The position numbers and the translations under genes were made by a program. The notes under the pieces are model-generated. The model made no database searches. It worked only from the letters and a program-made list of their open reading frames with translations, and was not told the DNA's origin. 32,969 nt of DNA from Rhodanobacteraceae bacterium (GTDB lineage Bacteria; Pseudomonadota; Gammaproteobacteria; Xanthomonadales; Rhodanobacteraceae): the NCBI GenBank assembly GCA_027019085.1, contig JALUXG010000050.1, positions 1 to 32,969 of the forward strand, written 5' to 3'. Shown one piece after another: positions 1 through 7,920 of the stretch. Positions within the stretch are counted from its first letter, which is position 1. Each line of letters starts with the position of its first letter.

Positions 1-32
1 AGCGCACGCTCTGCGTTGTGCTAAGGTAACTC

Positions 33-103
33 ATGAGAAGGCCCTTTTGATGTGTAAGTATCTGTTTCGCAACAATATCTTATCACACAAAAGGCCTTCT
101 CAT
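33..103. repeat. Long imperfect inverted repeat in low-GC flank
   Basis: The arm starting ATGAGAAGGCC at 33 pairs with the arm ending GGCCTTCTCAT at 103, with one extra C in the left arm. Pairing continues weakly inward (TGTG near 51-54 against CACA near 84-87), leaving a loop of about 30 nt. The surrounding 1-288 is clearly poorer in G+C than the rest of the window and I see no convincing gene in it. The structure could be a terminator of a gene to the left, the end of a mobile element or a small non-autonomous repeat. No flanking target duplication is visible and I do not recognise the family. Confidence 0.6.
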
Positions 104-249
104 CCTTTGTGCCGTGAATAATTCAGGCTAATGGCTTGGCCAGATGAGGCTCATGGTCAGTGGTTCTGCTAGCTATTGAAGCGGAAACTCATACACCAAA
201 CCCGGAATCTGACAATCAAGTTTCCGTACAGGCGTCCGTACAACGACAA

Positions 250-272
250 AGGCCACCTACTCGAGGCGGCCT
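250..272 (-). terminator. Intrinsic terminator of tRNA-Arg
   Basis: Read on the minus strand, a 9-bp stem (AGGCCGCCT with AGGTGGCCT, one G-U pair) and a 5-nt loop are followed by TTTGTCGTT. It begins 16 nt after the CCA end of tRNA-Arg, where a terminator for that gene is expected. The U-tract is interrupted, so strength is uncertain. Confidence 0.6.
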
Positions 273-288
273 AATTTATTGATTCTAT

Positions 289-365
289 TGGCGCGCTCGG
301 CGGGATTCGAACCCACGACCCCTGCCTTCGGAGGGCAGTACTCTATCCAGCTGAGCTACGAGCGC
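289..365 (-). tRNA. tRNA-Arg (anticodon CCG)
   Basis: The minus strand folds as a complete 77-nt tRNA. The acceptor arm GCGCUCG pairs with CGAGCGC, the D arm contains GCUCAGCUGGAUAGAGU, and the anticodon stem CUGCC/GGCAG holds the loop CUCCGAA. The T arm carries GUUCGAAUC, and the discriminator G and CCA end are encoded in the DNA. Loop positions 34-36 read CCG, which decodes CGG arginine codons. Such codons are plausible in this GC-rich genome. The 3' end points toward the low-GC flank at 1-288. Integrative elements often use tRNA 3' ends as attachment sites, but no duplicated 3' end is visible in the window. Confidence 0.95.
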
Positions 366-374
366 GTGGCGGGC

Positions 375-380
375 ATTGTA
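375..380 (-). promoter_or_regulatory. -10 element of tRNA-Arg promoter
   Basis: On the minus strand TACAAT lies 9 nt upstream of the first base of the tRNA, which suits a sigma-70 start a few bases before the mature 5' end. No good TTGACA is present at the matching distance. Confidence 0.45.
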
Positions 381-490
381 GCGGAGGCGGGCGGTTGCGC
401 CTACGGTCGGCGCGGGCCGCATAGACTGTTGCATGGCGTGGGCCAGGCCGGTCACGCTAGTATGGGCCGATTGGGGGGACCTTAGCCATC

Positions 491-2119
491 ATGGCCGAGC
501 CAGTGGAAACCGGGGGCAATGTCTGGTCGGAGCGCCGTCGCACACGGCGCCGGACGATGCTGCGCGCGGCCCTGGGCACGCTGGCGTTCCTTGCGGCGGG
601 TGCCACGTTGATGCTGTTGTCCGGCGTCGCGCTGCGCGAGTGGTTGCACGATCAGGCCGTGCTGGCCGCTGCACTGTTCTGGCAGGGGTGGCTGGTGCTT
701 GCGCTGACCGGCGCGGTGTTGTTCGCGCTGCTGCGCCTGCTGCGGATGGATGTGGCGCTTCATCGCCACGCCCGACGCGTCCGTGACCGGCTGCGTGCGC
801 ACGACCGGTTCCACGAAAGCATCATCGATCATGCCGGACCGTGGCTGCATGTGCTCGACGCACAGGGCCGGGTCACGCTCTGGAACCGCACTGCCGAACG
901 ACTCAGTGGCCATGACCGTGAAGATGTACTCGGTCATGACGCCATCTGGCAGCACCTGTTCCCGGATCCGGGCTACCGGTCGGGCATCCTGGACCGTTTC
1001 ACCGCCGTGCGCGAACGGGTGGCCCATGTCGGCCAGGTGGAGATCCGCATCCGTTGTCGCAACGGACAGGAGCAGGTCGTGGCATGGACGCTGCGGCGAT
1101 TGGCGGCGCCCGATGGCAGCATCGGGGTGATGGCCATCGGACGCCCGGTGATCGCCCAACGGGTGTCGCAGGAACTGCTGCGCCAGCGCGACCGGCAACT
1201 GGCCCTGCTGATGGCCCATGTGCCGGGCATGGTGGTCCGCCGCCATGGACGCAACTGGACCCTGTCGTACGCTTCCGGGGGTTGTCTCGCACTGACCGGC
1301 TATGCCGCCTATGACCTGGTCGACGACCGCAACATTCCCTATGCCTCGCTGATCGATCCGCATGATCGTGAACGCATGCAGTCCGTCGCAAAGCGCGCAG
1401 CCCTGCACCCGCAAACCTTCACACTCGAATACCGCATTCGCCACCGCAACGGCGAGCTGCGCTGGGTGCGGGAACAGGCGCGCGCGGTGGACGGCGAGGA
1501 CGGCGTGCACCTGGAAGGCATCATCGTCGACATCAGTGACCGCATGCACCGCCAGTTGCAGCTTGAACACATGGCGGCCCGCGATGCGCTGACCGGCCTG
1601 CACACGTTCCAGGCCCTGCTCGACGCGCTGGATCTGCTGGTCCAGCGGGCCCGGCGCGAGCGGTCGCCGCTGGGCCTGTTGTGGGTCGACATCGATGGTT
1701 TCGCACACATCAACCGCCAGCACGGGCACCACGCCGGCGATGCGCTGCTGCAGGACATTGCACAGAGCTTCAAGATCCTGTTGCGCCCGGCCGACATGGC
1801 GGCACGCAGCGGCACGGCGTTTGTGCTGGCGCTGCCCGGACTGGACGAGGTGGCCGCACGGCAACTGGCAGCCCAGCTGCAACTGGCGCTGCGCACGCTG
1901 CCGCAGCCCGAAACCGGGACCACTCGCCCACCCCTGACGGCGAGCATCGGCCTGGCCACCCTGCTCGATCATGCCTGCGATGCGCAGGTGCTGGTCCGGC
2001 TTGCCGAGGAGGCGATGGACCGGGCCCGGCATGCTGGCCGGGGCCGCATCGTGACGGCGTCCTCTGCGCCATCCCCCGCAGCATCCACCCGGCCACTGTC
2101 CGCCACCGACACGCCCTGA
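491..2119 (+). CDS. Membrane PAS-PAS-GGDEF protein with degenerate GGDEF motif
   Basis: This 542-aa protein begins with a basic N-terminus and two membrane segments (about residues 25-48 and 58-82). Two PAS-type sensor domains follow (about 105-225 and 235-355, the second ending in a PAC-like EGIIVDISDR) and then a GGDEF domain (about 365-515). The domain start (RDALTGLHTF) and the metal-site region D400-I-D402 with HGHHAGD are kept. The signature itself reads SGTAF at about 440-444, and one residue before it is lost relative to a typical domain, so diguanylate cyclase activity is unlikely. An RxxD (RPAD, 432-435) just upstream resembles a c-di-GMP inhibitory site, so a binding or effector role is possible. 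ATG 491 follows a GGGGGGACC purine run. The gene stands alone, convergent with the M61 pair. The inactive-cyclase reading is inference. Confidence 0.85.
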   Translation: MAEPVETGGNVWSERRRTRRRTMLRAALGTLAFLAAGATLMLLSGVALREWLHDQAVLAAALFWQGWLVLALTGAVLFALLRLLRMDVALHRHARRVRDRLRAHDRFHESIIDHAGPWLHVLDAQGRVTLWNRTAERLSGHDREDVLGHDAIWQHLFPDPGYRSGILDRFTAVRERVAHVGQVEIRIRCRNGQEQVVAWTLRRLAAPDGSIGVMAIGRPVIAQRVSQELLRQRDRQLALLMAHVPGMVVRRHGRNWTLSYASGGCLALTGYAAYDLVDDRNIPYASLIDPHDRERMQSVAKRAALHPQTFTLEYRIRHRNGELRWVREQARAVDGEDGVHLEGIIVDISDRMHRQLQLEHMAARDALTGLHTFQALLDALDLLVQRARRERSPLGLLWVDIDGFAHINRQHGHHAGDALLQDIAQSFKILLRPADMAARSGTAFVLALPGLDEVAARQLAAQLQLALRTLPQPETGTTRPPLTASIGLATLLDHACDAQVLVRLAEEAMDRARHAGRGRIVTASSAPSPAASTRPLSATDTP

Positions 2120-2139
2120 ATGCACGGCGCCACAGTATG

Positions 2140-2168
2140 AAAAGGGCCTGTGCACGATGCACAGGCCC
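2140..2168 (-). terminator. Intrinsic terminator downstream of M61 gene
   Basis: A perfect 11-bp stem (GGGCCTGTGCA with TGCACAGGCCC, loop CGA on the plus strand) is followed on the minus strand by TTTTCAT. It sits 28 nt beyond the stop of the minus-strand M61 gene and between convergent genes. The U-tract exists only in the minus direction, although the hairpin may also slow transcription from the GGDEF gene. Confidence 0.8.
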
Positions 2169-2195
2169 GATGGTCAATGCCGGTGGCGGGACACC

Positions 2196-4145
2196 TCAGC
2201 GGATGGCCTTGAGGGTGCGCTTGAGCGGCGTCAGGACCTGGGAAAGGTAATCGGGCCGGCCCTTGATGCGCTCCAGGTGCGGATACTGCAGCCCGCCGTG
2301 GTAGTCAATGACGACCTCGTGGATCTGGTTGAAGTTCTTCACCAGCAGACGGATCGGCGCCTTGCCGTCCTTGGCATGGGTGATGGCGTGGCGCAGGGTA
2401 TCGAGGCTGAAATCCTTGCCGTCAACGGCCACGATGCTCATGGCCGGGGACAGGCCGGCCTTGAAGGCAGGACCGTTCCACAGGACATCACGCAACTGGC
2501 CCTTGTTGTTGACCGAAAGGCCGATCGAATAGGTGAAGTCGGCCATGTGGTAGCGCTTTTCGATCGCCTTCATGCCGTCACTGGGCTGGTCGTTGTAGAC
2601 CAGCTTCCAGCCTTCCGCCTCGAAGGCCTTCGACAGGTTCACGTGCCCCAGCAGGCGATGGTCGAGGAAGGCCCTCCAGTCGAACGGGGCCACCTTGTTC
2701 AGCGCGGCGACGATGTCATCGAAGGTGAAGGTGTTGATGTTCCACGCGCCCGGGTGCACGCCGAAGAAATCACGCGCAAAGTTGTTGAGGTTGCGCCGGT
2801 TGCGGGTCAGCTCGCGGATCCTGGCATCGACCGCGAGCCAGATCAGCTGGCCACCGGAATAGTAGTCCTCGCTCATCTGGTAGTTGCGGTACGGCAACGG
2901 CGCGCGCTGGGCGATGGTCGGGTCGTTGGTGGTGTCGAGGATGTTGCGCCAGGCCATCCCGGGCCGGCCGCGGTCATAGCGGGCGCCGACCGCCGCCAGC
3001 ATCTCCATCGCCTGATGGCGCGTCCACAGGCCCGAACGTGCGGCCATCACATAGCCCGAGTACTGGGTGAAGCCCTCGTACACCCACAGCCCGTGGTCAC
3101 GCTTGGGTACGTTGAAGTTGGGCGTCCACAGTTCGGCGGGGCGGCGGTACTTGCCGTCCCAGGAATGGTTGAACTCGTGCGCCAGCAGGTCACGGCGCCA
3201 CCAGGTCTCCTTCCATTTGGTGAAATAGCCCGGCATCACGCCGTTCTCGCTGGAACGGTGGTGCTCCAGGCCGATGCCGCTCATGTTCTTGCTCAGCGCC
3301 AGCAGGAAGTCGTAATGGTTGAAATGGAAGCTGCCGTACTGACGGCGCATCTGCACCACCAGATTGCGGTGGTCCTGGATGGCCTGCTTGCTGGCATCGA
3401 GGTCACGCTCGGCATCGGCGAACACGTTCAGGCGCACCGGCACCTTGCCGCCGGGGTTGAGGTTGAACTGGCGGTAGTACTTGCCGGCGAAGATCGGCGA
3501 GTCGACCAGGTTCTCGAAATCGATGGGCTCGAAGTTGACGGTGTCGCCCTGCCGGCTGGCGACCGACAGCGCGGTGGCGAACCGGAAGCCTTCGGGCAGG
3601 GTCACGCTGGCGCGGACCGGGATATCGCGCGCGAAATACCCGGCCGGGTACAGGGCCACGGTGTTCCACTGCAGGTTCAGCATCTGCGGCGTCATCACGA
3701 TGCGCCCCTCGTTGCGATGCTGCGGCGAGAGGTACTGGAAGCTGACATCGATGCTGCGCACCCCTTTGGGCACCCGGATCTGGAAGGCGTAGACATTGGC
3801 GGTGTCGCGCTTCCACGGCAGCACCTTGCCGTTGGCCTTGATGACCAGGCCGGCGAACTTGTCGATGGGTCCGGTCGGGGAATGGTTGCCGGGGATCCAC
3901 TGCGGATACAGCAGCACCAGCGGCCCCGCACTGACCGGGATGGTCTGGTGCACCCGGAAGATGCGGTGCGCGAGATCGGTGGCATCCACGTGCAGGGTGA
4001 TCGTGCCCGGGTAGGGGATGTCCCTGGGCGCGGGGACAATGTGCCGGAACGGCACCGGTTGCGGTCCGGCGCCGGCTTGCGCCGGCATGCCGGTCAGGAC
4101 GAGACAGGCCGCAAAGGCGGCGGCGGCGAAGTTGCGAAAGCTCAT
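2196..4145 (-). CDS. Secreted M61-family metallopeptidase with C-terminal PDZ domain
   Basis: This 649-aa protein has an N-terminal signal peptide ending near PAQA. The M61 (glycyl aminopeptidase family) N-terminal beta domain follows, then the zinc site HEFNH at about 323-327 and the downstream glutamate in WVYEGFTQY. A PDZ-like domain near the C-terminus contains GPAFKAGLSPAM. The family consists of exported or periplasmic aminopeptidases acting on small N-terminal residues; the exact substrate cannot be read here. I start at ATG 4145 because GGAGAAA lies about 9 nt upstream. An in-frame ATG at 4160 would use that ribosome site as coding sequence and has no site of its own. The gene is the downstream member of a tandem pair with the 4212-6146 gene. 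Confidence 0.88.
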   Translation of the reverse strand: MSFRNFAAAAFAACLVLTGMPAQAGAGPQPVPFRHIVPAPRDIPYPGTITLHVDATDLAHRIFRVHQTIPVSAGPLVLLYPQWIPGNHSPTGPIDKFAGLVIKANGKVLPWKRDTANVYAFQIRVPKGVRSIDVSFQYLSPQHRNEGRIVMTPQMLNLQWNTVALYPAGYFARDIPVRASVTLPEGFRFATALSVASRQGDTVNFEPIDFENLVDSPIFAGKYYRQFNLNPGGKVPVRLNVFADAERDLDASKQAIQDHRNLVVQMRRQYGSFHFNHYDFLLALSKNMSGIGLEHHRSSENGVMPGYFTKWKETWWRRDLLAHEFNHSWDGKYRRPAELWTPNFNVPKRDHGLWVYEGFTQYSGYVMAARSGLWTRHQAMEMLAAVGARYDRGRPGMAWRNILDTTNDPTIAQRAPLPYRNYQMSEDYYSGGQLIWLAVDARIRELTRNRRNLNNFARDFFGVHPGAWNINTFTFDDIVAALNKVAPFDWRAFLDHRLLGHVNLSKAFEAEGWKLVYNDQPSDGMKAIEKRYHMADFTYSIGLSVNNKGQLRDVLWNGPAFKAGLSPAMSIVAVDGKDFSLDTLRHAITHAKDGKAPIRLLVKNFNQIHEVVIDYHGGLQYPHLERIKGRPDYLSQVLTPLKRTLKAIR

Positions 4146-4167
4146 GTGGGATTTCTCCATGCAACAT

Positions 4168-4202
4168 GGGCCGGTCCTTGCACGAGGTGTGCAGACCGGC
4201 CC
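4168..4202. repeat. Strong hairpin between the two M61 genes
   Basis: GGGCCGGTC (4168-4176) pairs perfectly with GACCGGCCC (4194-4202), with an inner TGCAC/GTGCA stem. There is no U-tract on the minus strand, so it looks like an intercistronic processing or partial-attenuation hairpin, not a full terminator. It precedes the ribosome-binding site of the downstream M61 gene. Confidence 0.55.
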
Positions 4203-4211
4203 GGGTGAGTC

Positions 4212-6146
4212 TTACTTGCGGGCCTTGAGGATGCGGTCCAGGCGATCGGGCGTGCCCTTGACGCGCACCAGGTGCGGGTATTTCAGGCCGCCGTGGTAGT
4301 CCAGTTTCAGTGTCCGGTACTGGTCGATGTTCTTCACCAGCAGGCGAATCGGCGCCTTGTTCTTCACCGCATCGGTCACCGCCTGTTTCATGAGGCCGGT
4401 ACTGAAGTCCTTGCCGTTGACCGCGGCCACGGTCATGCCTGGCACCAGGCCGGCGCGGAAGGCCGGGCCGTCCCACTGCACGTCATAGACCTTGCCGTTG
4501 CCGGCGACCATGAAGCCGGCCGAATAGGCGAGGTTGAGTCCGCGGCGGACGCCGGCGGTGGCCTTCTGGAAGGCCGAGGGCTGGTCGGTGTAGACCAGTT
4601 TCCATCCGCCGCGCGCCAAACCGGTTTCGGGAAGCTTGTTGCCGGTGTAGTCCAGACGCTCGCGCAGGAATTTCGCCCAGTCGGATTTGACCACCCTGTT
4701 CAGGGCATCGACCACGTCCTGGAAAGTGTAGGTACGGGTCACGTAGCTGCCACTGTCCATGCCATAGAAGGCATGCGCGAAATCGTCCAGCGAGCGACGC
4801 CCGTGGGTGAGCTGCATGATCCTGGTGTCCACATCCAGCCACAGCAACTGGCCCTCGGGATAGAAGTCGGTGCCCCGCCGCCAGTTGATCCAGCCGCCGT
4901 GGCTGGCGTAGGTCAGCGGCGCCGCGGTGGCGGTGTCCTGCAGTGAGCGCCAGCGGCGACCGGTGCGGTGTGACATGGCGGCGGCGATCATGGCGATGGC
5001 GTCGTGGTACTGCGACGGGGTCCACAGGCCGGAACGGGTGGTCAGCACGCCCGCCCAGTAGTCGGTCAGCCCCTCGTAGACCCACAGCAGGTCGTCGCGC
5101 TTGACCATGTTGAAGTTCGGCGTCCACAGGTCGTAGGGACGGCGGAACTTGCCGTTCCACGAATGCACCCACTCGTGCGGCATCAGCGTCGCCGCGCGCA
5201 GGTACATGGCGTTGTTGGTGAGGTAGTCGGTGGGCAGGCGGTCATCGCTGGACTGGTGGTGTTCCAGTCCGAAATGCCCGACCTGGTCCGAGAGCGTCAG
5301 CAGGAAGTCGTAGTGGTGGTAATGGCGACTGCCGAACAACGCCAGGATCTGCCTGACCAGGTTGCGGTGGTCGGCGATCTGCTGCTTGCTGATGTCCACG
5401 CTCTTCGCGGTTTCGCCGACGATATTGAGATGCACCGGCGCGGATGCACCCGGGGCCAGATCCACGCGACGGAAATGTCGGCCCGCGATCAGCGGCGAGT
5501 CGACGAAGTTGTTGAAGCGGACCGGCTTGAAGCGGATCGTGTCCCCGTCACGGCTTTCAGTGCGCAGCGCGGTGGCGTACTTCCATCCGGCCGGCAGTTT
5601 CACGGTGGGCTGGATGCGGATCTGCCGCGAATAGTATCCGGCCGGATAGAAGGCGACCTGGTTGAACTCGATGTCGGCCAGGTTGTTGCTGGTCGACGGG
5701 CTGGCGCCGAACTGGCCCCCATTGCCCGGCGACAGGAACTGGAAGGACAGATCGAGCTGCTTCACGCCCTCCGGAACGTCCACGTGGAAGGTGTACATGT
5801 CCCGCGTATCGCGGCGCCAGGAAAGCTGCCGGCCATTGGCGGTGACGATCATCCCGGCAATGTTGTTGATCGGTCCGGTCGGCGCGTGCTCGCCGGGTAT
5901 CCACTTGGGGTAGTAGAAAGTGAATGGACCGGGCTTGGCCACCGGGATCGTCTCGCGCACTTGGAAGATGCGGTCCGGGGCACGGCTCATGTCCACGAAC
6001 ACGTGCAGCATGCCGCCGGGGTATGGCGCATCGAGCGGGTGCTTGTAGTGCTGCGCCGTGGCCGCCAGTGACAACGGCGCGAACAGGGCCGTCAGGGCCA
6101 GCAGCGCCAGGGCGGCCAGCGTGGAGCGAATGCGGGGTGAGGACAT
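4212..6146 (-). CDS. Secreted M61-family metallopeptidase (tandem paralogue)
   Basis: A 644-aa paralogue of the neighbouring peptidase. It starts with a signal peptide (MSSPRIRSTLAALALLAL, cleavage near SLAA), followed by an M61 beta domain, the zinc motif HEWVH at about 324-328, the glutamate in WVYEGLTDY, and a PDZ-like C-terminal domain with GPAFRAGLVPGM. The start at 6146 is preferred to the in-frame ATG at 6203 because AGGGAAA precedes it and the signal peptide begins there. It is upstream of the second M61 gene, with 66 bp between the stop codon and the downstream start, so the two are probably co-transcribed. Both keep zinc ligands and catalytic Glu, so both are probably active. The different residues in HExxH (WV versus FN) suggest some divergence in specificity, which is inference. 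Confidence 0.88.
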   Translation of the reverse strand: MSSPRIRSTLAALALLALTALFAPLSLAATAQHYKHPLDAPYPGGMLHVFVDMSRAPDRIFQVRETIPVAKPGPFTFYYPKWIPGEHAPTGPINNIAGMIVTANGRQLSWRRDTRDMYTFHVDVPEGVKQLDLSFQFLSPGNGGQFGASPSTSNNLADIEFNQVAFYPAGYYSRQIRIQPTVKLPAGWKYATALRTESRDGDTIRFKPVRFNNFVDSPLIAGRHFRRVDLAPGASAPVHLNIVGETAKSVDISKQQIADHRNLVRQILALFGSRHYHHYDFLLTLSDQVGHFGLEHHQSSDDRLPTDYLTNNAMYLRAATLMPHEWVHSWNGKFRRPYDLWTPNFNMVKRDDLLWVYEGLTDYWAGVLTTRSGLWTPSQYHDAIAMIAAAMSHRTGRRWRSLQDTATAAPLTYASHGGWINWRRGTDFYPEGQLLWLDVDTRIMQLTHGRRSLDDFAHAFYGMDSGSYVTRTYTFQDVVDALNRVVKSDWAKFLRERLDYTGNKLPETGLARGGWKLVYTDQPSAFQKATAGVRRGLNLAYSAGFMVAGNGKVYDVQWDGPAFRAGLVPGMTVAAVNGKDFSTGLMKQAVTDAVKNKAPIRLLVKNIDQYRTLKLDYHGGLKYPHLVRVKGTPDRLDRILKARK

Positions 6147-6280
6147 GGGTGTTTCCCTGGGGATGTAAGGATCGGAGTCGCCCTGCCTTGCCATCGGGCG
6201 CACAAGACGATCCTTTCATCCTAGAACAGGCGAGGCACTTGCCCCGCCTGCCAAAGGTCATGCCCCGCCGGGCACTGCGC

Positions 6281-6300
6281 CCGGTGCAAGAACGCACCGG
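6281..6300. terminator. Hairpin downstream of the amino acid permease
   Basis: CCGGTGC pairs perfectly with GCACCGG around a 6-nt loop, 16 nt beyond the permease stop on the minus strand. No U-tract follows, so terminator function is only suggested by position. Confidence 0.4.
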
Positions 6301-6316
6301 ACGTTGCGGGGGCAGC

Positions 6317-7813
6317 TCAGTCGTCGCGCTGGCGTGCCAGCTTGCTGTGGCGGATGCCGTAGACGAAGTAGATCAGCAGGCCGATGGCCATCCAGATCAC
6401 GAAACGGTCGATGGTGATCGCCGGCAGCCCGCCCAGCATCTGCCAGTGTCCGTCCTGGTACCACGGCCAGCCGATGATCAGGAACAACGAGAACGCGATG
6501 CCCATGGGGGCCACCAGCCACAGCATCGGAGCGCGGAAGCGTCGTTGCACGTGCGGTTTGCGCACGCGCAGGATCAACACCGCAGCGCAGATCACGATGA
6601 ATGCGGACAGGGTGCCGATGTTGACCAGCTCGGCCACCTCCTGGATCGGCAGGAAACCGGCCACCAGGGCGGTGAACACGCCCAGGATCATGGTCGGGCG
6701 TGCCGGCGTGCCGTAGCGCGGATGCACCTGCGAGAACCACTTGGGCAGCAGACCGTCGCGCGAGAGCGCGAACCAGATGCGCGCTGCCCCAAGCATGAAA
6801 GCGAACATCACGCTGGTCAGGCCGGCCACCGCGGCCACCGAAATGATGCCGCCCACCCAGTGCAGCCCGAGCGCCTTGAACGCCGCGTCCACCGGCGCCG
6901 CGCTGTTCAGTTCGGTGTAGGGCACCATGCCGGTCAACACCAGCGACACCAGCAGGTACAGCGCCATCGATACGCCCAGCGAAAGCAGGACCGCGCGCGG
7001 CAGGTCGCGCTGCGGGTCGCGCGATTCCTCGGCCGCGGTGGTCAGTGTGTCGTAGCCGAACACGGCGAAGAACACCACCGAGGAAGCGGCCAGCACGCCG
7101 CCCCAGCCAAAGTGCGTGAGGCCATCGGCGCCGAGCACGGCTTTCGGAATGAAGGGGTGCCAGTTGGCCGTATTGACATAGAACGCGCCGACGACGATCA
7201 CCAGCGCCACGCCGATCACCTTGATGGTGACGATCAGGGTGTTGAAGCGTGCGCCCCACTCGGTCTTCACCGTCAGCATCCAGGCAATGCCCAGCGCGAT
7301 GGCCGCAGCGATCACGTTGAACACATGCCCCTTGCTGGGATGGAAGAAGTCGTAGGCGCCCTGCGCCCAGACCGGCAGTTCGAACCCGAACACCTGTTGC
7401 AGCAGGGCCTGCACGTAGCCGGACCAGCCAATGGCCACGACGCCGACGATCAGCGCGTATTCGACCAGCAGGTCCCAGCCGATGATCCAGGCAAACAGCT
7501 CGCCCAGCACCGCGTAGCCGTAGGTGTAGGCGCTGCCGGTCACCGGGATCATGCCGGCGAACTCGGCATAGGCCAGCGCCGCGCAGGCGCTGCCGAGGCC
7601 GGCGACGATGAAGCTGAGCACCACCGCCGGTCCGGCATTCACGGCGGCCTGCTGGCCGGCCAGCACGAACACCCCAACGCCGATGATGGCGCCCACGCCG
7701 ATGGCCGTCAGCTGCCAGATGCCCATCGTGCGGCGGAAGTCCTTGCTGCTTCCCGCCTCGCTTTGCAACTGCTCGACGGATTTGTGGCGCGTCAATCGTG
7801 CAAACAGGCCCAT
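6317..7813 (-). CDS. APC-superfamily amino acid permease (cationic amino acid transporter type)
   Basis: This 498-aa integral membrane protein has about 12 hydrophobic helices. The N-terminal cytoplasmic stretch is followed by the first helix motif GIWQLTAIGVGAIIGVGVFVLAG, characteristic of APC-family transporters; the conserved glycines bind substrate backbone in solved relatives. SGS-like AGMIPVTGSAYTYGY and later EESRDPQRDLPRA match the CAT/YfnA branch. The likely role is proton-coupled or exchange transport of an amino acid across the inner membrane; the substrate is not determined by sequence. ATG 7813 has a strong ribosome site GGAGGGGAG. It is transcribed alone, followed by a hairpin at 6281. 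Confidence 0.88.
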   Translation of the reverse strand: MGLFARLTRHKSVEQLQSEAGSSKDFRRTMGIWQLTAIGVGAIIGVGVFVLAGQQAAVNAGPAVVLSFIVAGLGSACAALAYAEFAGMIPVTGSAYTYGYAVLGELFAWIIGWDLLVEYALIVGVVAIGWSGYVQALLQQVFGFELPVWAQGAYDFFHPSKGHVFNVIAAAIALGIAWMLTVKTEWGARFNTLIVTIKVIGVALVIVVGAFYVNTANWHPFIPKAVLGADGLTHFGWGGVLAASSVVFFAVFGYDTLTTAAEESRDPQRDLPRAVLLSLGVSMALYLLVSLVLTGMVPYTELNSAAPVDAAFKALGLHWVGGIISVAAVAGLTSVMFAFMLGAARIWFALSRDGLLPKWFSQVHPRYGTPARPTMILGVFTALVAGFLPIQEVAELVNIGTLSAFIVICAAVLILRVRKPHVQRRFRAPMLWLVAPMGIAFSLFLIIGWPWYQDGHWQMLGGLPAITIDRFVIWMAIGLLIYFVYGIRHSKLARQRDD

Positions 7814-7843
7814 GGGCTCCCCTCCGATGCGAATGAGCGCACC

Positions 7844-7849
7844 ACTATA
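7844..7849 (-). promoter_or_regulatory. -10 element upstream of the permease
   Basis: On the minus strand TATAGT lies 30 nt upstream of the permease ATG. The -35 match (CGACAG-like) is poor, so the call rests on the -10 alone. Confidence 0.35.
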
Positions 7850-7883
7850 ACGGCTTTCGACCTGCCCTGTCGTCCGCTTTCCT

Positions 7884-7899
7884 CGCGCGCGAGCGCGCG
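7884..7899. repeat. CG-alternating palindrome between phosphatase and permease
   Basis: CGCGCGC-GA-GCGCGCG forms a perfect inverted repeat 22 nt past the alkaline phosphatase stop. It could serve as a terminator stem, but no U-tract follows on the minus strand. Confidence 0.4.
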
Positions 7900-7920
7900 T
7901 AGGTTAATGAATCGAAAGAA

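Noticed and set aside
60-90. dif/Xer-like sequence (TTTCGCA...TTATCACA) inside the left palindrome
   Set aside because: Only the XerC-like half matches reasonably; the spacing and XerD-like half do not, so a recombination site is not supported.
429-463. Promoter TTGCAT/TAGTAT upstream of the GGDEF gene
   Set aside because: The spacer would be 23 nt, too long for sigma-70; TAGTAT alone is not enough.
2157-4208. 683-codon plus-strand frame opposite the first M61 peptidase
   Set aside because: Antisense to a gene with signal peptide, zinc site and ribosome site; the plus frame has no recognisable domain.
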